From Pseudomonas capeferrum (GTDB taxonomy: Bacteria > Pseudomonadota > Gammaproteobacteria > Pseudomonadales > Pseudomonadaceae): a stretch of DNA of 64,000 bases. The stretch covers positions 2,603,714 to 2,667,713 of the forward strand of contig NZ_JMIT01000001.1 in assembly GCF_000731675.1 (NCBI RefSeq), given 5' to 3'. This document shows, piece by piece, positions 7,939 to 19,800 of this stretch. The notes beneath the pieces are model-generated. The model was not told where the DNA came from. It saw nothing but the letters and a program-made list of their open reading frames with translations, and made no database searches. Every line of letters begins with the position of its first letter. Positions within the stretch are counted from its first letter, which is position 1. The position numbers were made by a program, and so were the translations under genes.

Positions 7939-10398
7939 ATGTCCAAGCCCTTGCCCAGTGCGCTCAACCCGCTCGCCAAAGCCTTACTGATTCGTCATTC
8001 GCTTCGTCCCCGGCATGCGCTGTCACGCATCGGCATGGGCCTGGCGCTGTCTAGCGCGCTGGTTTTCCAGGTGCAGGCGCAGGAGTGGACGCTGGATATC
8101 CCGGCGCAGTCGATGAACTCCGCGCTGCAGGCGCTGGCCAAGCAGACGGATACGCAGCTGCTGTACAGCCCGGAAGACATTGGCGGGCTGCGGTCTTCGG
8201 CGCTGAAGGGGCGGCATGATCTGCAGTCGTCGTTGCGGATTCTGTTGCAGGGGACGGGGCTGCGGTATCAGATTGATGGTAATACCGTGACCGTGACGGC
8301 CAGCGCGGCGGCAAAAGACGGCCAAATCGAACTGTCAGCGACCAATGTGAACAGTGCCGGGCTGGGCGAAACCACGGAAGGAACGGGCTCCTACACAACG
8401 GGAGTTACCAGCACGGCCACCAAGATGAACCTTTCTATTCGCGAAACGCCCCAGACCATTACAGTGGTTACGCGTCAACGCATGGACGACCAGCATCTGG
8501 GCAGCATGAACGAGGTCCTGACCCAGACCCCTGGCATCACCATGTCGCAGGATGGTGGCGAACGCTTCAACATTTATTCTCGCGGTAGCGCTATCAATAT
8601 CTATCAGTTTGATGGTGTGACGACCTATCAGGATAACCAGACGCGTAACATGCCCAGTACGCTTATGGACGTGGGGTTGTACGACCGTATCGAAATCGTC
8701 CGTGGCGCAACCGGCCTGATGACGGGGGCAGGTGACCCCAGTGCCGTGGTCAACGTGATCCGCAAGCGTCCAACACGCGAATTCAAATCTCACATTCAGG
8801 CAGGCGTTGGCTCTTGGGACTACTACCGCGCAGAAGCTGACGTCTCTGGCCCGCTGACGGATGACGGTCGAGTTCGGGGGCGCTTCTTTGCCGCCAAGCA
8901 GGACAACCACACGTTCATGGACTGGTACACGCAAGACCGAGATGTCTTGTACGGTGTTGTTGAAGCTGATGTAACAGACACCACAGTGGCTCGGTTCGGG
9001 ATTGATCGCCAGACTTACAAAGTCAACGGTGCACCGGGTGTACCTATCATTTACACCAACGGCCAACCCACAAACTTTTCCCGCTCGACCAGTTCTGATG
9101 CACGTTGGGGTTACGACGATTACACGACGACCAATTACACATTTGGCCTTGAGCAGCAACTGGCCCACGACTGGCAATTCAAGCTGGCGGCTGCCTACAT
9201 GGATGTTGACCGTGATTCGTTTTCGTCCTATTACTCGACTACGACCAACCGCTCTTATCTGGAGCTCGATGGTTCAACCGAAATCAGCGCAGGTATCGTG
9301 ACTGCCAAACAGCACCAAAAAGGCGTCGACGCCACGCTCCAGGGGCCATTCCAACTGTTGGGGCAAACACACGAACTGATAGTTGGGTATAACTATCTCG
9401 AGTACGAAAATAAACACCGGGGTGATTCTGGACCCGATGTGAATATCAATTTTTACGATTGGGATAACCAGACCCCCAAACCGGGTGATGACGAAATCAT
9501 TCCCGGCATTCAGTACAATATTTCCAACCGCCAGTCCGGCTATTTTGTGGCGAGCCGCTTTAATTTGACCGATGATCTGCATCTGATTCTCGGGGCACGG
9601 GCGTCCAATTATCGGTTCGACTACGCCCTGTGGCGTATTGGTAATGAACCCGCGCCTTACAAAATGGTAGAACGCGGTGTCGTCACGCCGTATGCAGGCA
9701 TCGTCTATGACCTGACGAATGAGCAATCCGTCTATGCCAGCTACACCGACATTTTCAAGCCACAGAATAACGTAGATATCACAGGCAAACCGCTTGATCC
9801 TGAAGTCGGAAAGAACTACGAGTTAGGTTGGAAAGGTGAGTTCCTCGAGGGCCGGCTGAACGCCAACATTGCGTTGTACATGGTCAAGCGAGACAACCTG
9901 GCCGAGTCGACCAATGAAGTGGTTCCTGACTCGGGTGGTCTCATCGCTTCTCGCGCAGTTGACGGTGCAGAAACCAAAGGTGTGGACGTAGAATTGTCGG
10001 GCGAAGTGCTGCCAGGCTGGAATGTCTTTACCGGCTATAGTCATACCCGCACCGAAGATGCTGACGGCAAGCGCCTGACCCCGCAACTACCGATGGACAC
10101 CTTCCGCTTCTGGAACACTTACCGACTGCCTGGCGAGTGGGAAAAACTGACCCTGGGCGGTGGTGTGAACTGGAACTCGAAATCCACGCTGAACTTTGCC
10201 CGCTACAACAGCCATGTGACCCAGGATGACTACTTCGTCACCAGCCTGATGGCGCGCTACCGGATCAATGAGAGCCTTGCCGCCACCTTGAACGTCAATA
10301 ATATTTTCGACAAGAAGTACTACGCTGGCATGGCTGGCAGTTATGGTCATTACGGGGCACCACGCAACGCCACGGTAACACTGCGCTACGACTTCTGA
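7939..10398 (+). CDS. fpvA: TonB-dependent ferric-pyoverdine receptor with STN domain (FpvA/PupA type)
   Basis: An 819-residue outer-membrane receptor. Residues 1-47 form a long signal peptide ending FQVQA. Then comes an STN signalling domain (about 48-128: WTLDIPAQSMNSALQALAKQ, LLQGTGLRYQIDGNTVTV), a TonB-box region near 130-145, a plug domain (about 165-270: ETPQTITVVTRQRM, YDRIEIVRGATGLMTGAGDPSAVVN) and a 22-strand barrel ending in the required aromatic residue (ATVTLRYDF). The STN domain normally talks to an anti-sigma factor of the FpvR/PupR type, but none is in the window. The DNA for the signal and STN part is GC-rich like its neighbours, while the plug and barrel DNA is clearly poorer in GC. 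From memory, PupA of P. putida WCS358 has the same total and mature lengths (819 and 772). Confidence 0.92.
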   Translation: MSKPLPSALNPLAKALLIRHSLRPRHALSRIGMGLALSSALVFQVQAQEWTLDIPAQSMNSALQALAKQTDTQLLYSPEDIGGLRSSALKGRHDLQSSLRILLQGTGLRYQIDGNTVTVTASAAAKDGQIELSATNVNSAGLGETTEGTGSYTTGVTSTATKMNLSIRETPQTITVVTRQRMDDQHLGSMNEVLTQTPGITMSQDGGERFNIYSRGSAINIYQFDGVTTYQDNQTRNMPSTLMDVGLYDRIEIVRGATGLMTGAGDPSAVVNVIRKRPTREFKSHIQAGVGSWDYYRAEADVSGPLTDDGRVRGRFFAAKQDNHTFMDWYTQDRDVLYGVVEADVTDTTVARFGIDRQTYKVNGAPGVPIIYTNGQPTNFSRSTSSDARWGYDDYTTTNYTFGLEQQLAHDWQFKLAAAYMDVDRDSFSSYYSTTTNRSYLELDGSTEISAGIVTAKQHQKGVDATLQGPFQLLGQTHELIVGYNYLEYENKHRGDSGPDVNINFYDWDNQTPKPGDDEIIPGIQYNISNRQSGYFVASRFNLTDDLHLILGARASNYRFDYALWRIGNEPAPYKMVERGVVTPYAGIVYDLTNEQSVYASYTDIFKPQNNVDITGKPLDPEVGKNYELGWKGEFLEGRLNANIALYMVKRDNLAESTNEVVPDSGGLIASRAVDGAETKGVDVELSGEVLPGWNVFTGYSHTRTEDADGKRLTPQLPMDTFRFWNTYRLPGEWEKLTLGGGVNWNSKSTLNFARYNSHVTQDDYFVTSLMARYRINESLAATLNVNNIFDKKYYAGMAGSYGHYGAPRNATVTLRYDF

Positions 10399-10405
10399 GG
10401 CTCGT

Positions 10406-10440
10406 TGGCCAGAACCTGGGCTTGCTCCTGGGTCTGGCCA
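10406..10440 (+). terminator. hairpin just after the receptor gene
   Basis: TGGCCAGA (10406-10413) pairs with TCTGGCCA (10433-10440), 8 nt after the fpvA stop. No T-tract follows; a pyrimidine-rich run of C and T begins about 15 nt later. Likely an mRNA end structure. Confidence 0.4.
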
Positions 10441-10731
10441 TACTCTGCTGCTCTCCCCCCTCTCTGATCCTCTCGTCCTCTCTGTATCAATCCCTCCTGT
10501 TACTGTGTCGACTGTTCGAAAGGCCGCGCACTAAAATCCTCCCCACCAAGCGCCGCCTCACCTGAGCTTGCTTGCCATGCGATAGGACTTTAGTGACGTC
10601 AGGCTGCGGGGAGCTCACAGCAAGCGCTTAACGAGCGTGCCCGCGAAATTCATAAGACACTGTCCGTTCCATAGCCAATCACTCTGCTGTGCTAGTGGAT
10701 TTCTCTCGTTTTTCGTGGTGCCTAAAAAGCG

Positions 10732-10776
10732 CATGGCCCCGAACCCGCAACCTCAAGGTGCGGGATCGGGGCCATG
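10732..10776 (-). terminator. strong intrinsic terminator of the NRPS operon
   Basis: CATGGCCCCGA (10732-10742) pairs perfectly with TCGGGGCCATG (10766-10776), with a further inner CCCGCA/TGCGGG pairing. Read on the minus strand, the stem is followed by a run of five T (10724-10728). It lies 34 nt beyond the stop of the last synthetase gene. The remaining intergenic DNA (10441-10721) shows no gene or repeat that I can support. Confidence 0.8.
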
Positions 10777-10809
10777 TCAATTGACGCTGGATAAATCAAT
10801 CAACCTCGC

Positions 10810-13800
10810 TCAATCGATCATGGAGCCCTCCAACAACCACTGCGCCGCTAAGCCCTCAATTACGTCAGCATGCTTGAGAATGTCGTAATGCCCTGCAGCC
10901 ACCGACTGACTTGTGCGAACAGTGATGTTCCATGCAGGCGTCACATGCCCCGCCCACCAGCATGTCGCACGAGCCTTGAGCCGAGGCAAGCTTGAAATGT
11001 TGAGCGACAACGCTTTCAAACGCATCGCCACCTCGAACGTATGAGCCAGTTCAGAGCTGTCGATATCGGCGTACATAGATTGCCCGAGCGGGTTAGAACG
11101 AATCTCCTCAATAAGCAGCTGCAGTGACGCGCCCCCCATGCCAGCGGGTACAGGTGGAACCTCCAGCGCGTCCTTGGAAACGCCCAGCAACACGCTGAGG
11201 AAGCCGTGCAAGTCATCGCTCCAATCCTCTGCCGTCTGATCATCAGTTGCTTGAGGAACAAAACTGTCCACCAGACCAAGCATTGCAACTGTCTCGCCTT
11301 GGATTTCCAGTTCCTGAGCCACCAATATTGCGAGCGTGCCACCCAATGACCAGCCTGCAAGTCGATACGGCCCTTCTGGCTGTTTCTGACGGATGTACTG
11401 CGCATAATCGATGGCCATCGCCTGAAGAGACTCGTCCTTCCACTGACGATCAAGCAACATACGGCACTGCACGCCATACACACTGCACACACCTTCTAGA
11501 CGACGCGCCAGTGGCTCGTAGTCAAATACAGTGCCAAAGCCTGCATGCAGACAGAAAAGCGGCGTAGCCGTCTCAACACGAGCATTGAGTAACAGCACGG
11601 GGTCAAGATCCACCTCTACGCTTGAGTAGCCCGACAGCTCACCAATAGTCGGCTTTGCCATCACATCGCGTAGCTTCAGATCCAAATGCAGACCGACATG
11701 CGAGCGAACCTTGGACAGCATTTTCAACACCCGCAGAGAATCGCCACCCAGCTCGAAGAAGTTGTCATTGATGCCGATCTGATCAACGCTCAACACCTCT
11801 TGCCAGATCTGCGCCAAGGCCTGCTCTACGTTGTTGCGCGGAGGAAGGTGCATCCTATGGCCGACAAAGTCGGGCGCCGGCAACGCATTACGGTCAATCT
11901 TGCCGTTCGGTGTAAGCGGCATCGCCTCCAGTACCACAATCTGCGCGGGTACCATGTAGTCAGGTAGCTCGCACCGCAAAGCTTCACGAAGCTGCGTAGC
12001 AGTGGCTGCCTGAGCGCCACTTACCACATAGCCTACGAGTTGTTTGCCGATGGCGCCTTCACGCGCAACAACCACCGCGTCGCGGACATCCACCTGATTG
12101 CGCAGACGTGCTTCGATCTCGCCCGGTTCGATTCGGAAGCCACGTATTTTCAGTTGGTTGTCCAGGCGGCCAATGAAATCGATAACGCCATCGGCACGCC
12201 TGCGAACTCGGTCACCTGTACGATAAAGGCGTGCACCCACGGCGAACGGGTCCGCGACAAAGCGTTCGGAGGTGAGCGCCGCACGCTGGTGATAACCACG
12301 CGCCAGTCCATGGCCCCCAATATACAACTCGCCGGCCACACCATCAGGCAATGGGTTCAGGTTCTGGTCCAGGACGTGCAAGGTTCGCTCGCCGACCCGC
12401 TCACCGATCGGTGCATACACCGCCTGACAGGACTGTTCTGCCGACACTTTCCACAGCAAGGGTGTTACCACCGTTTCTGTCGGTCCGTAGCCATTGGTCA
12501 AGTACTGCGGACGCAATGTGCGTTTGACCAACTCGAACAAGGCATCTGGCACCGCATCGCCACCGAAACAGTAGATCCGAACAGGTGGTGTTGCTTGCTG
12601 TTGGGTTTCGCCGAACTCTGCCAACTGCTGGAGATAGGCCGGAGGGAAGCAAGCGATATCGATGCGTTGTGCATGCAACACTTGCCACGTCTCTTCAGCG
12701 GTCCAGAGGCGGTTTTCGCGAATGACCAGGCATCCACCCGACGTCAGCGTCGACAACCAACGCTCTTGAGCACCATCAAAAGCGAATGACATGAACAGCA
12801 ACTCGCGCGTGCGTTCATCCATCTCGTAGAGTTTGGCAATGGCCAGGCAATGCATGCGGATCTGCCCATGGCTGACCGCCACGCCTTTTGGCTTACCGGT
12901 CGAACCGGAGGTGTAGATCAGGTAGGCAAGATTGTCATCTTGCACCTGCACCTGCGGCACGCTCGCCGTGAGGCCCACCGTGTCCAAAAGGTCCAGTTCT
13001 ACACATTGCGCCACCTCGGTGAAGCGCTGACGCAAACCACTACTGGTCAGCAGCAAGTGCATTGCCGAATCTTCGACGATCCACTGCAGTCGATCCTGAG
13101 GGTAATCGATGTCCAGAGGCACATAAGCAGCACCGGTTTTCATCACTGCGAAGAAAGCGATGATCACTTCCACCGAGCGCTCCAGTGCAACACCCACCGT
13201 TGTTTCAGGTTTGGCACCCAACGCTATCAAGTAGTGGGCAAGACGGTTAGCGCGTTCCTCCAGTTCGCTGTAGGTCAGTTGCTGCTCGCCGCAGATCAGC
13301 GCCACTGCGTCAGGCTGTGCCTGAGCCTGCGCGCAGATGCGCTTGGCCAAAAGCGGCATGTCGACTGGGTTCGTGTGCAACTCGTTGCGCTGGCTGGCTT
13401 GCTTTATCTGGGCAGGGCTAAGCATGTCCAGGCTACCCACGGTAGCCTGCGGATTCGCCAGAATCGCGTTGAGCAAGCACTCGAAACTATCGCGAATCGC
13501 AGCAGTACCGGCCTCGCTGAAACTGTCGCGTAAGTACATGAATTCGACCGAGAAGGTATCAGTCAGGTGCACAGCCAGATCCATCGCATAGTTTGTGACA
13601 TCGCGATCGTTGGCCTCACCAAATTGCAGAGCGTTGTTGCTGCTACTGTTCAAGCGCTCATCGATTGGGTAGTTCTCGAACACCAGAATGCTGTCGAACA
13701 ATGCCTGGCCTGGGCGCCCGGCCCAACGCTGAACATTGGACAACGCCGCATGCTCATGATCGCGTAGTTCCAGGTTGTAGCTCTGCAGTTGCTGTAACCA

Positions 13801-16800
13801 GTCACAGACTCGCTGCTGGGCAGCAGGTGCTTGCACCACAGGCAAGGTATTGATGAACAAGCCCAGCATTTCGTCAGCACCTGGCAGGCTGGCTGGCCGA
13901 CCAGCTACAGTGGCACCAAAGCATACTGCCTCTTGTCCGCTGTAGCGCTGCAACAGCAGCAGCCAAGCTGCCTGCACAAGCGTGTTGGGCGTCACACGTA
14001 GGCCTTGCGCTGTCAAGCGCAGCCGCTCCGTACGCTCTAAATCCCAATGCAAGTAAAGCGCCGCGTGCCCTGACAAGTCGGTGTCCGGCCTTGGTAATAC
14101 TGCCTGGGCGAGCAGTGTCGGGCTTTCAATCTGGCTCACCTTGGCCGTCCAGAACGTCTCCAGTTCCTTCTGCGATTGTGCTTCAAGCCAACGAATGTAT
14201 TCACCGAAGCGCCCAGCAGCCCCCACCAAGGCTTGGCCATGGTAAGCCTGGAACACTTCACCCAGCAGACGTGAATTGCTCCAACCGTCCATCAAAATAT
14301 GGTGGCGCGTCCAGATCAGCTGCATCCGCTGATCGTCCAGCCTCACCAGTGTCACCCTCATCAATGGCGCCCGCAGCATGTCGAAATCTTGCGCCGCATC
14401 GCCATCTACCAGCACTTGCAGCGCGCTTTCGGCAGCATCCCGGTCCCGCCAATCGAGTACGCGTACAGGCAAGTCCACTTGTCGATGAACAATCTGCAGG
14501 GGGTGTCCCAACTGCGCAGACGACCAGAATCCGGTGCGCAGAATATCGTGACGCGCAATCACTTGATTCCACGCTTCAACGAATCGCTCGACTTCCAACC
14601 CTTCGACAGCGACCGAAGTCTGGTTTATGTAAAGCCCCGTTTCGCCACCCTGACCGCTGTAGAACAACATGCCCTGTTGCATCGGTGACAACGGATAGAT
14701 GTCGGCTACTTGCGCCACAGGCACAGGCAGGCTGTCCATCTGTGCCTGTGTAAGGCCGGCCAGCGGGAAATCCGATGGGGTCGCGCCTTGATGCGGCTTC
14801 TGGGAGCAATGTGCGATCAGCGCTTTCAATTCCTCGGTATACGCATCTGCCAGCCCCTGGATGGTCGATTCATCGAACAGCTCGCGGCTATAGGACCAGG
14901 AAAGCTCCAGCGCCCCCCCGAACACTTGACCATTCAAAGTCAGCAGGCTACCTAGAGACGAGTTCGGGTCCTGCGTAGAGCCCGCATTTTCTTTGGCCGG
15001 CACGAATAACCCTGATGGCTCATCGAAGCTGCCGTCGAACTGTCCCAGATAGTTGAAGACGATTTCGCCCTGCGGTAATGCCGCCAGCGTCGCCGCGCAT
15101 TCCTCGCCCCCAAGATAACGTAGCAGGCCGTAGCCCAGCCCCTTGTCTGGCACTGCGCGCAGTTGTTCCTTGATGGCCTTGATCGAGTTGTCGATTGTCA
15201 GCTGCGGGCTGAGACGGACCGGGTACATGCTGGTAAACCAGCCGACCGTACGGCTCAGGTCAACGTCGTCGAATATATCTTCGCGACCATGGCCTTCCAG
15301 GCGTACCAGCACGTTGGAGCGTCCAGTCCATCGTCCGACCACGCAGGCCAAGGCTGTTAGTAGAAGATCATTGATCTGCGTCCGGTAGGCTGCGGGTGCA
15401 TCCTGCAACAGCTTTCGCGTCCACTCAGCATCGAGTCGACTGCTTACGCTGGTGGCACACTTGATCTGATTACTGCCTTGGGGGTGATCACAAGGAAGCG
15501 CATCGTCCACATTTCGCAACTGGTCTTGCCAATAATTCAATTGCTCTTGCAGTACGGGGGCTGTGGCATATGCCTGCAGACGCTCAGCCCATGCCTTGAA
15601 CGAGCTGGTCTTCGCTGGCAGCGTCAGCGGCTGTCCGGTGCTTTGTGATTTATAGGCTTGCTGCAAGTCTTCTAACAGTATCCGCCACGACACGCCATCA
15701 ACCACGAGGTGATGGATCACCAGAAGTATTCGCTGTGTAGCATCCGGCATTTCGATCAGCACTGCTCGCAATAACGGGCCTTGTGCCAGATCCAGACTGC
15801 GCTGGGCGTGCTCCAGTAATGGAGCAAGCTCTTGTGCCGTTTCCAGCCTGCGCACCCACACCAAATCCTGATCGGTGTCAGTGGCAAACTGCGCCTGCCA
15901 ACTGCCCTGCTGTGATGCAAAACGCAGACGCAGCGCGTCATGATGCGTAAGCAATGTTCGCAACGAAGCTTCCAACCACTCGGCCATCACAGGCTCTCGG
16001 GTCTTGAGCAGCACCGATTGGTTCCAGTGGTGACGTGATGGAATGTCCTCCTCAAAGAACCACTGCAGGATGGGCGTCAACGCGTTAGACCCGGTGACAG
16101 GGCCTTGGTCGATCGATGTCCCCTCTTCACGGCGTGCGACAGCCGCCAGTTGGCGTACCGTCTGATGCTGGAACAACTCTTTTGCAGAGAATTGGATGCT
16201 GACCTGGCGGGCCCGACTTACAACCTGCAGGGAAATGATCGAGTCGCCCCCTAGCTCGAAGAAGTTATCGGTGACCCCAACTTTTTCGAGTTTGAGTACA
16301 GCCGCCCAGATATCCGCCAAGTTCTGCTCAATCTCATTACAGGGCGCCACGTATTGGTTGTGCAACTGGCTTTGATCGACGCTAGGCAGACGCTTGCGGT
16401 CAAGCTTCCCACTCGGCGTCATGGGCATCTTATCTAGCACTATGAGGTAGCTCGGAACCATGTAGTGCGGCAAGCTGCTCTTGAGCGACTCCCTTAACGC
16501 GTCGCGCAATGCAGGTTCATCGGGCGCACCCTCCGCTGGCACTACATAACCACACAGCTGTTTGCCGCCAGCATGATCCACGGCAATCACCGCCGCCTCG
16601 CGCACCTGTGGATGCGCTTGCAGATGTTGTTCGACCTCACCAAGCTCGATGCGGAAACCGCGTACCTTGACCTGATGGTCGGCGCGGCCACGATAGGCAA
16701 GTTCACCCTGCTCATCGAAATAACCCAGGTCACCCGTGCGGTACAACCGTGCGCCACCTTTTTCAGCCAGCGGGTCAGGGACGAACCGTTCGGCAGTCAG

Positions 16801-19800
16801 CGACGGGCGCTGGTGGTAACAGCGCGCCAGGCAGCCATCGCCACCGATGTACAACTCCCCCGGAACACCGATCGGTGTAGGCGACAGGCTGTCATCCAGC
16901 ACCCGCATCACCCGCCCGCCAATTGCGCGACCAATCGGTACCCCGCTCTCCGGCAAGGGTGCTTGCGCCAGTCTCGAGCAGTCATAAGTCGTAGCAACCA
17001 CAGTGGCCTCGGTCGGCCCATAAGTATTGAGCAGCCGCACATTCGCCGGGCCATCTGCCAGCCACGCCTGCAGACCATCTAGTGCGACAGCTTCACCACC
17101 GACATGGATCTGCTTCAACTGGCCATAGGCTTGCGGTTCACGTCGATCCAGCGCCAGCAGACGCCAGTAGGCCGCCGGTAAATCGGCCACCGTGACGCCA
17201 TGACGTATGACCTGCTCGCTGAAGGTGTCGGTGTCCCAGAGCTGCTGATCACGCATCACCACGCACGCCCCACAGGACAATGGCGGGAAGAACTGCTCGA
17301 TGAATCCGTCAAAGCTGAACGTGGCGAATTGGAGCACCCGGTCATCGGCAGTCAGCCGCGAGTAGCCGCTGGCGACCTCGCAGAAAACCGAGAGGGCATG
17401 ATGAGGTATGGCCACGCCTTTAGGCATACCGGTGGAGCCGGAGGTGTAGATGACATAGGCCAGGCTGTCCGGCGTGACCGCGCATTGCAGGGGCGCGGCG
17501 CTGAATGTTTCCAACCACCGCGTTCCAGGTTCGAGGCCAACACAAGGCAGGTCGGCAGGAACCGGCAGTCGCTTCATGGACACTGCATCTGCCAACAGCA
17601 ATCCAATACCGCTGTCCTTGATTAGATAGGCCAGGCGATCCTGCGGATACTCAGGGTCGAGCGGCACGTAGGCTGCTCCCGCCTTGTGAATGGCGATCAA
17701 TGCGACGGCAAGCGCAAGGCCACGCTCCGCAGCGACCCCAACCAGGCTGTTGGCGGTAACCCCACGCGCGATCAGCAGGTGGGCCAAACGATTGGTTTGC
17801 ACGTCCAGTTCACGGTAGCTCAGCTGCTGCTCACCGAATACCAGCGCCACAGCATTCGGCCGCTCATTGGCTTGCGCCTCGAAGCGTTGATGGGCACATT
17901 GGCCCGACAAGGCAATTGCCTCGCTGCGATTCCAGTCATCGAGAAGCAACTGGCGTTCGGCGCCCCCCAGGAGCGACAACTCTCCGATCGCTACGTTGGC
18001 ATCTTCGACCAGTGCTCGCAGCAGGTTTGCGAAGTGCTCCGCCAGGCGCTCGACGGCAGCATCGCCCCAAGAGGCACGGGCATGGCTGTACTGAATCGAC
18101 AGTGTTTCACCCATGGTAGCCGCCAGGGTGAGGGCATAGTTGGTCTGTTCCAGGTTGGCGACCTGCCCGAAGCGCAAGCCGTCTGGCGCACCCTCCTGCA
18201 AGGCTTGTGACACCGGGTAGTTCTCGAATACCAGGAGGCTGTCGAAAAGTGCTTCCCCCCCGAGGCCCGCCCACCGCTGAACAGCATTCAGCGGCGTATG
18301 TTCAAACTCGCGCAACGCCAGGTTGCACGCCTGCACCTGTGCAATCCACTCGGCTACAGTCTGCTCGCAACGCGGCGACCCGATTACCGGCAAGGTATTG
18401 ATGAACAGACCGATCTGTTCCTCCACCCCTGGCAGGTCCGCCGGGCGCCCTGCCACTGTGGCGCCGAAGCAAACAGTGGACTGCCCGGTATAGCGTTGCA
18501 GCAACAGCAACCATGCCGATTGCACCAGGGTATTGACGGTAACCCGGTTGGCGCGAGCGAAGGCCTCGATGCGTTGGGTCTGCGCGGAGTCGAACACCTG
18601 ATGGTATTCACCCTGGCCATGCAGCTCGCCAGCACCGTGACGTACCACTTGCGACAGTCGTGTCGGCTCTTCCAACGTGGACAGTTGAGCCTTCCAGAAG
18701 GTTTCAGCGGCCGTTGCATCCTGGCGCTGCAGCCAAGCGATGTAATCGCGATAGGGCGCCGTCAGCGCCGGTACATGTTGCCCTGCATATCGCTGCAGAA
18801 CTTCACCCAGCAAGCGCGAGGTGCTCCAGCCGTCCATCAGAATGTGATGGTTGGTGTAGATCAAGTGATGACAATTGTCGTCCGTGCGCACCAGCGTAAG
18901 ACGCTGCAACGGTACCTGGTCGAGCTCGAAGCCAGCTTGTCGCTCACTTTCAGCCAGCGTTTGCACGGCCTCCTGCAACGCCGGCTGGCCTCGCCAGTCA
19001 TACTCGACGAGCGCTTGCACGACCTGCTTGTGCACCACCTGAACCGCCCGGTCCAGTTCGCCCTGCCAGACAAAGCCGGTCCGCAGGATGGCGTGAGTAT
19101 CCACCGCCGCCTGCCAGGCCTGCTTGAAACGCTCCACATCCAAGCCGTGAACATCGACCCGCAGCTGGTTGATGTAGTCACCGGACTGCTGCTCGTACAA
19201 GGTATGGAACAACATGCCCTGCTGCATCGGCGATAGCGGATAGATATCGGCAATCTGCTCGGCAGGCAGCGGCAGGCTGTCGAGCTGCAACTGTGTAAGC
19301 TCGGCCAGCGGGAAGTCCGAAGGCGTCACTCCACGGTGCTCAAGCTCGCTGCAATGGGTAATCAGCGCCGTAAGCTCTTGCGCATAGTCGTCGGCAAGGC
19401 GCTGGATGGTGGACTCGTCGAACAGTGCCCGACTGAAGCTCCAACCCAGTTTCAGCTCACCGCCGTAAACCTGGCCATTCAGGGCCAACAGGCTGCCTAG
19501 CGGTGCATGCTCGTCCTGAGTGGCGCCAGCATATTCCTTCGCTGGGACGAACAAGCCCGACTGCTGGTCGAAGCTTGCGTCGAACTGCCCGAGGTAGTTG
19601 AACACAATCTCGCCACGCGGCAAAGCCGCTAAGGTCGCCTGCGCCTCCGGGCTGCCCAGGTAGCGCAACAGACCATGGCCGAGGCCTTTGTTAGGCACCG
19701 CTCGCAACTGCTCCTTGATGGTCTTGATCGAATCGACAAGGCTGGTTTTCGGGCTGAGTTTTACCGGGTACACGCTGGTAAACCAGCCCACGGTGCGACT

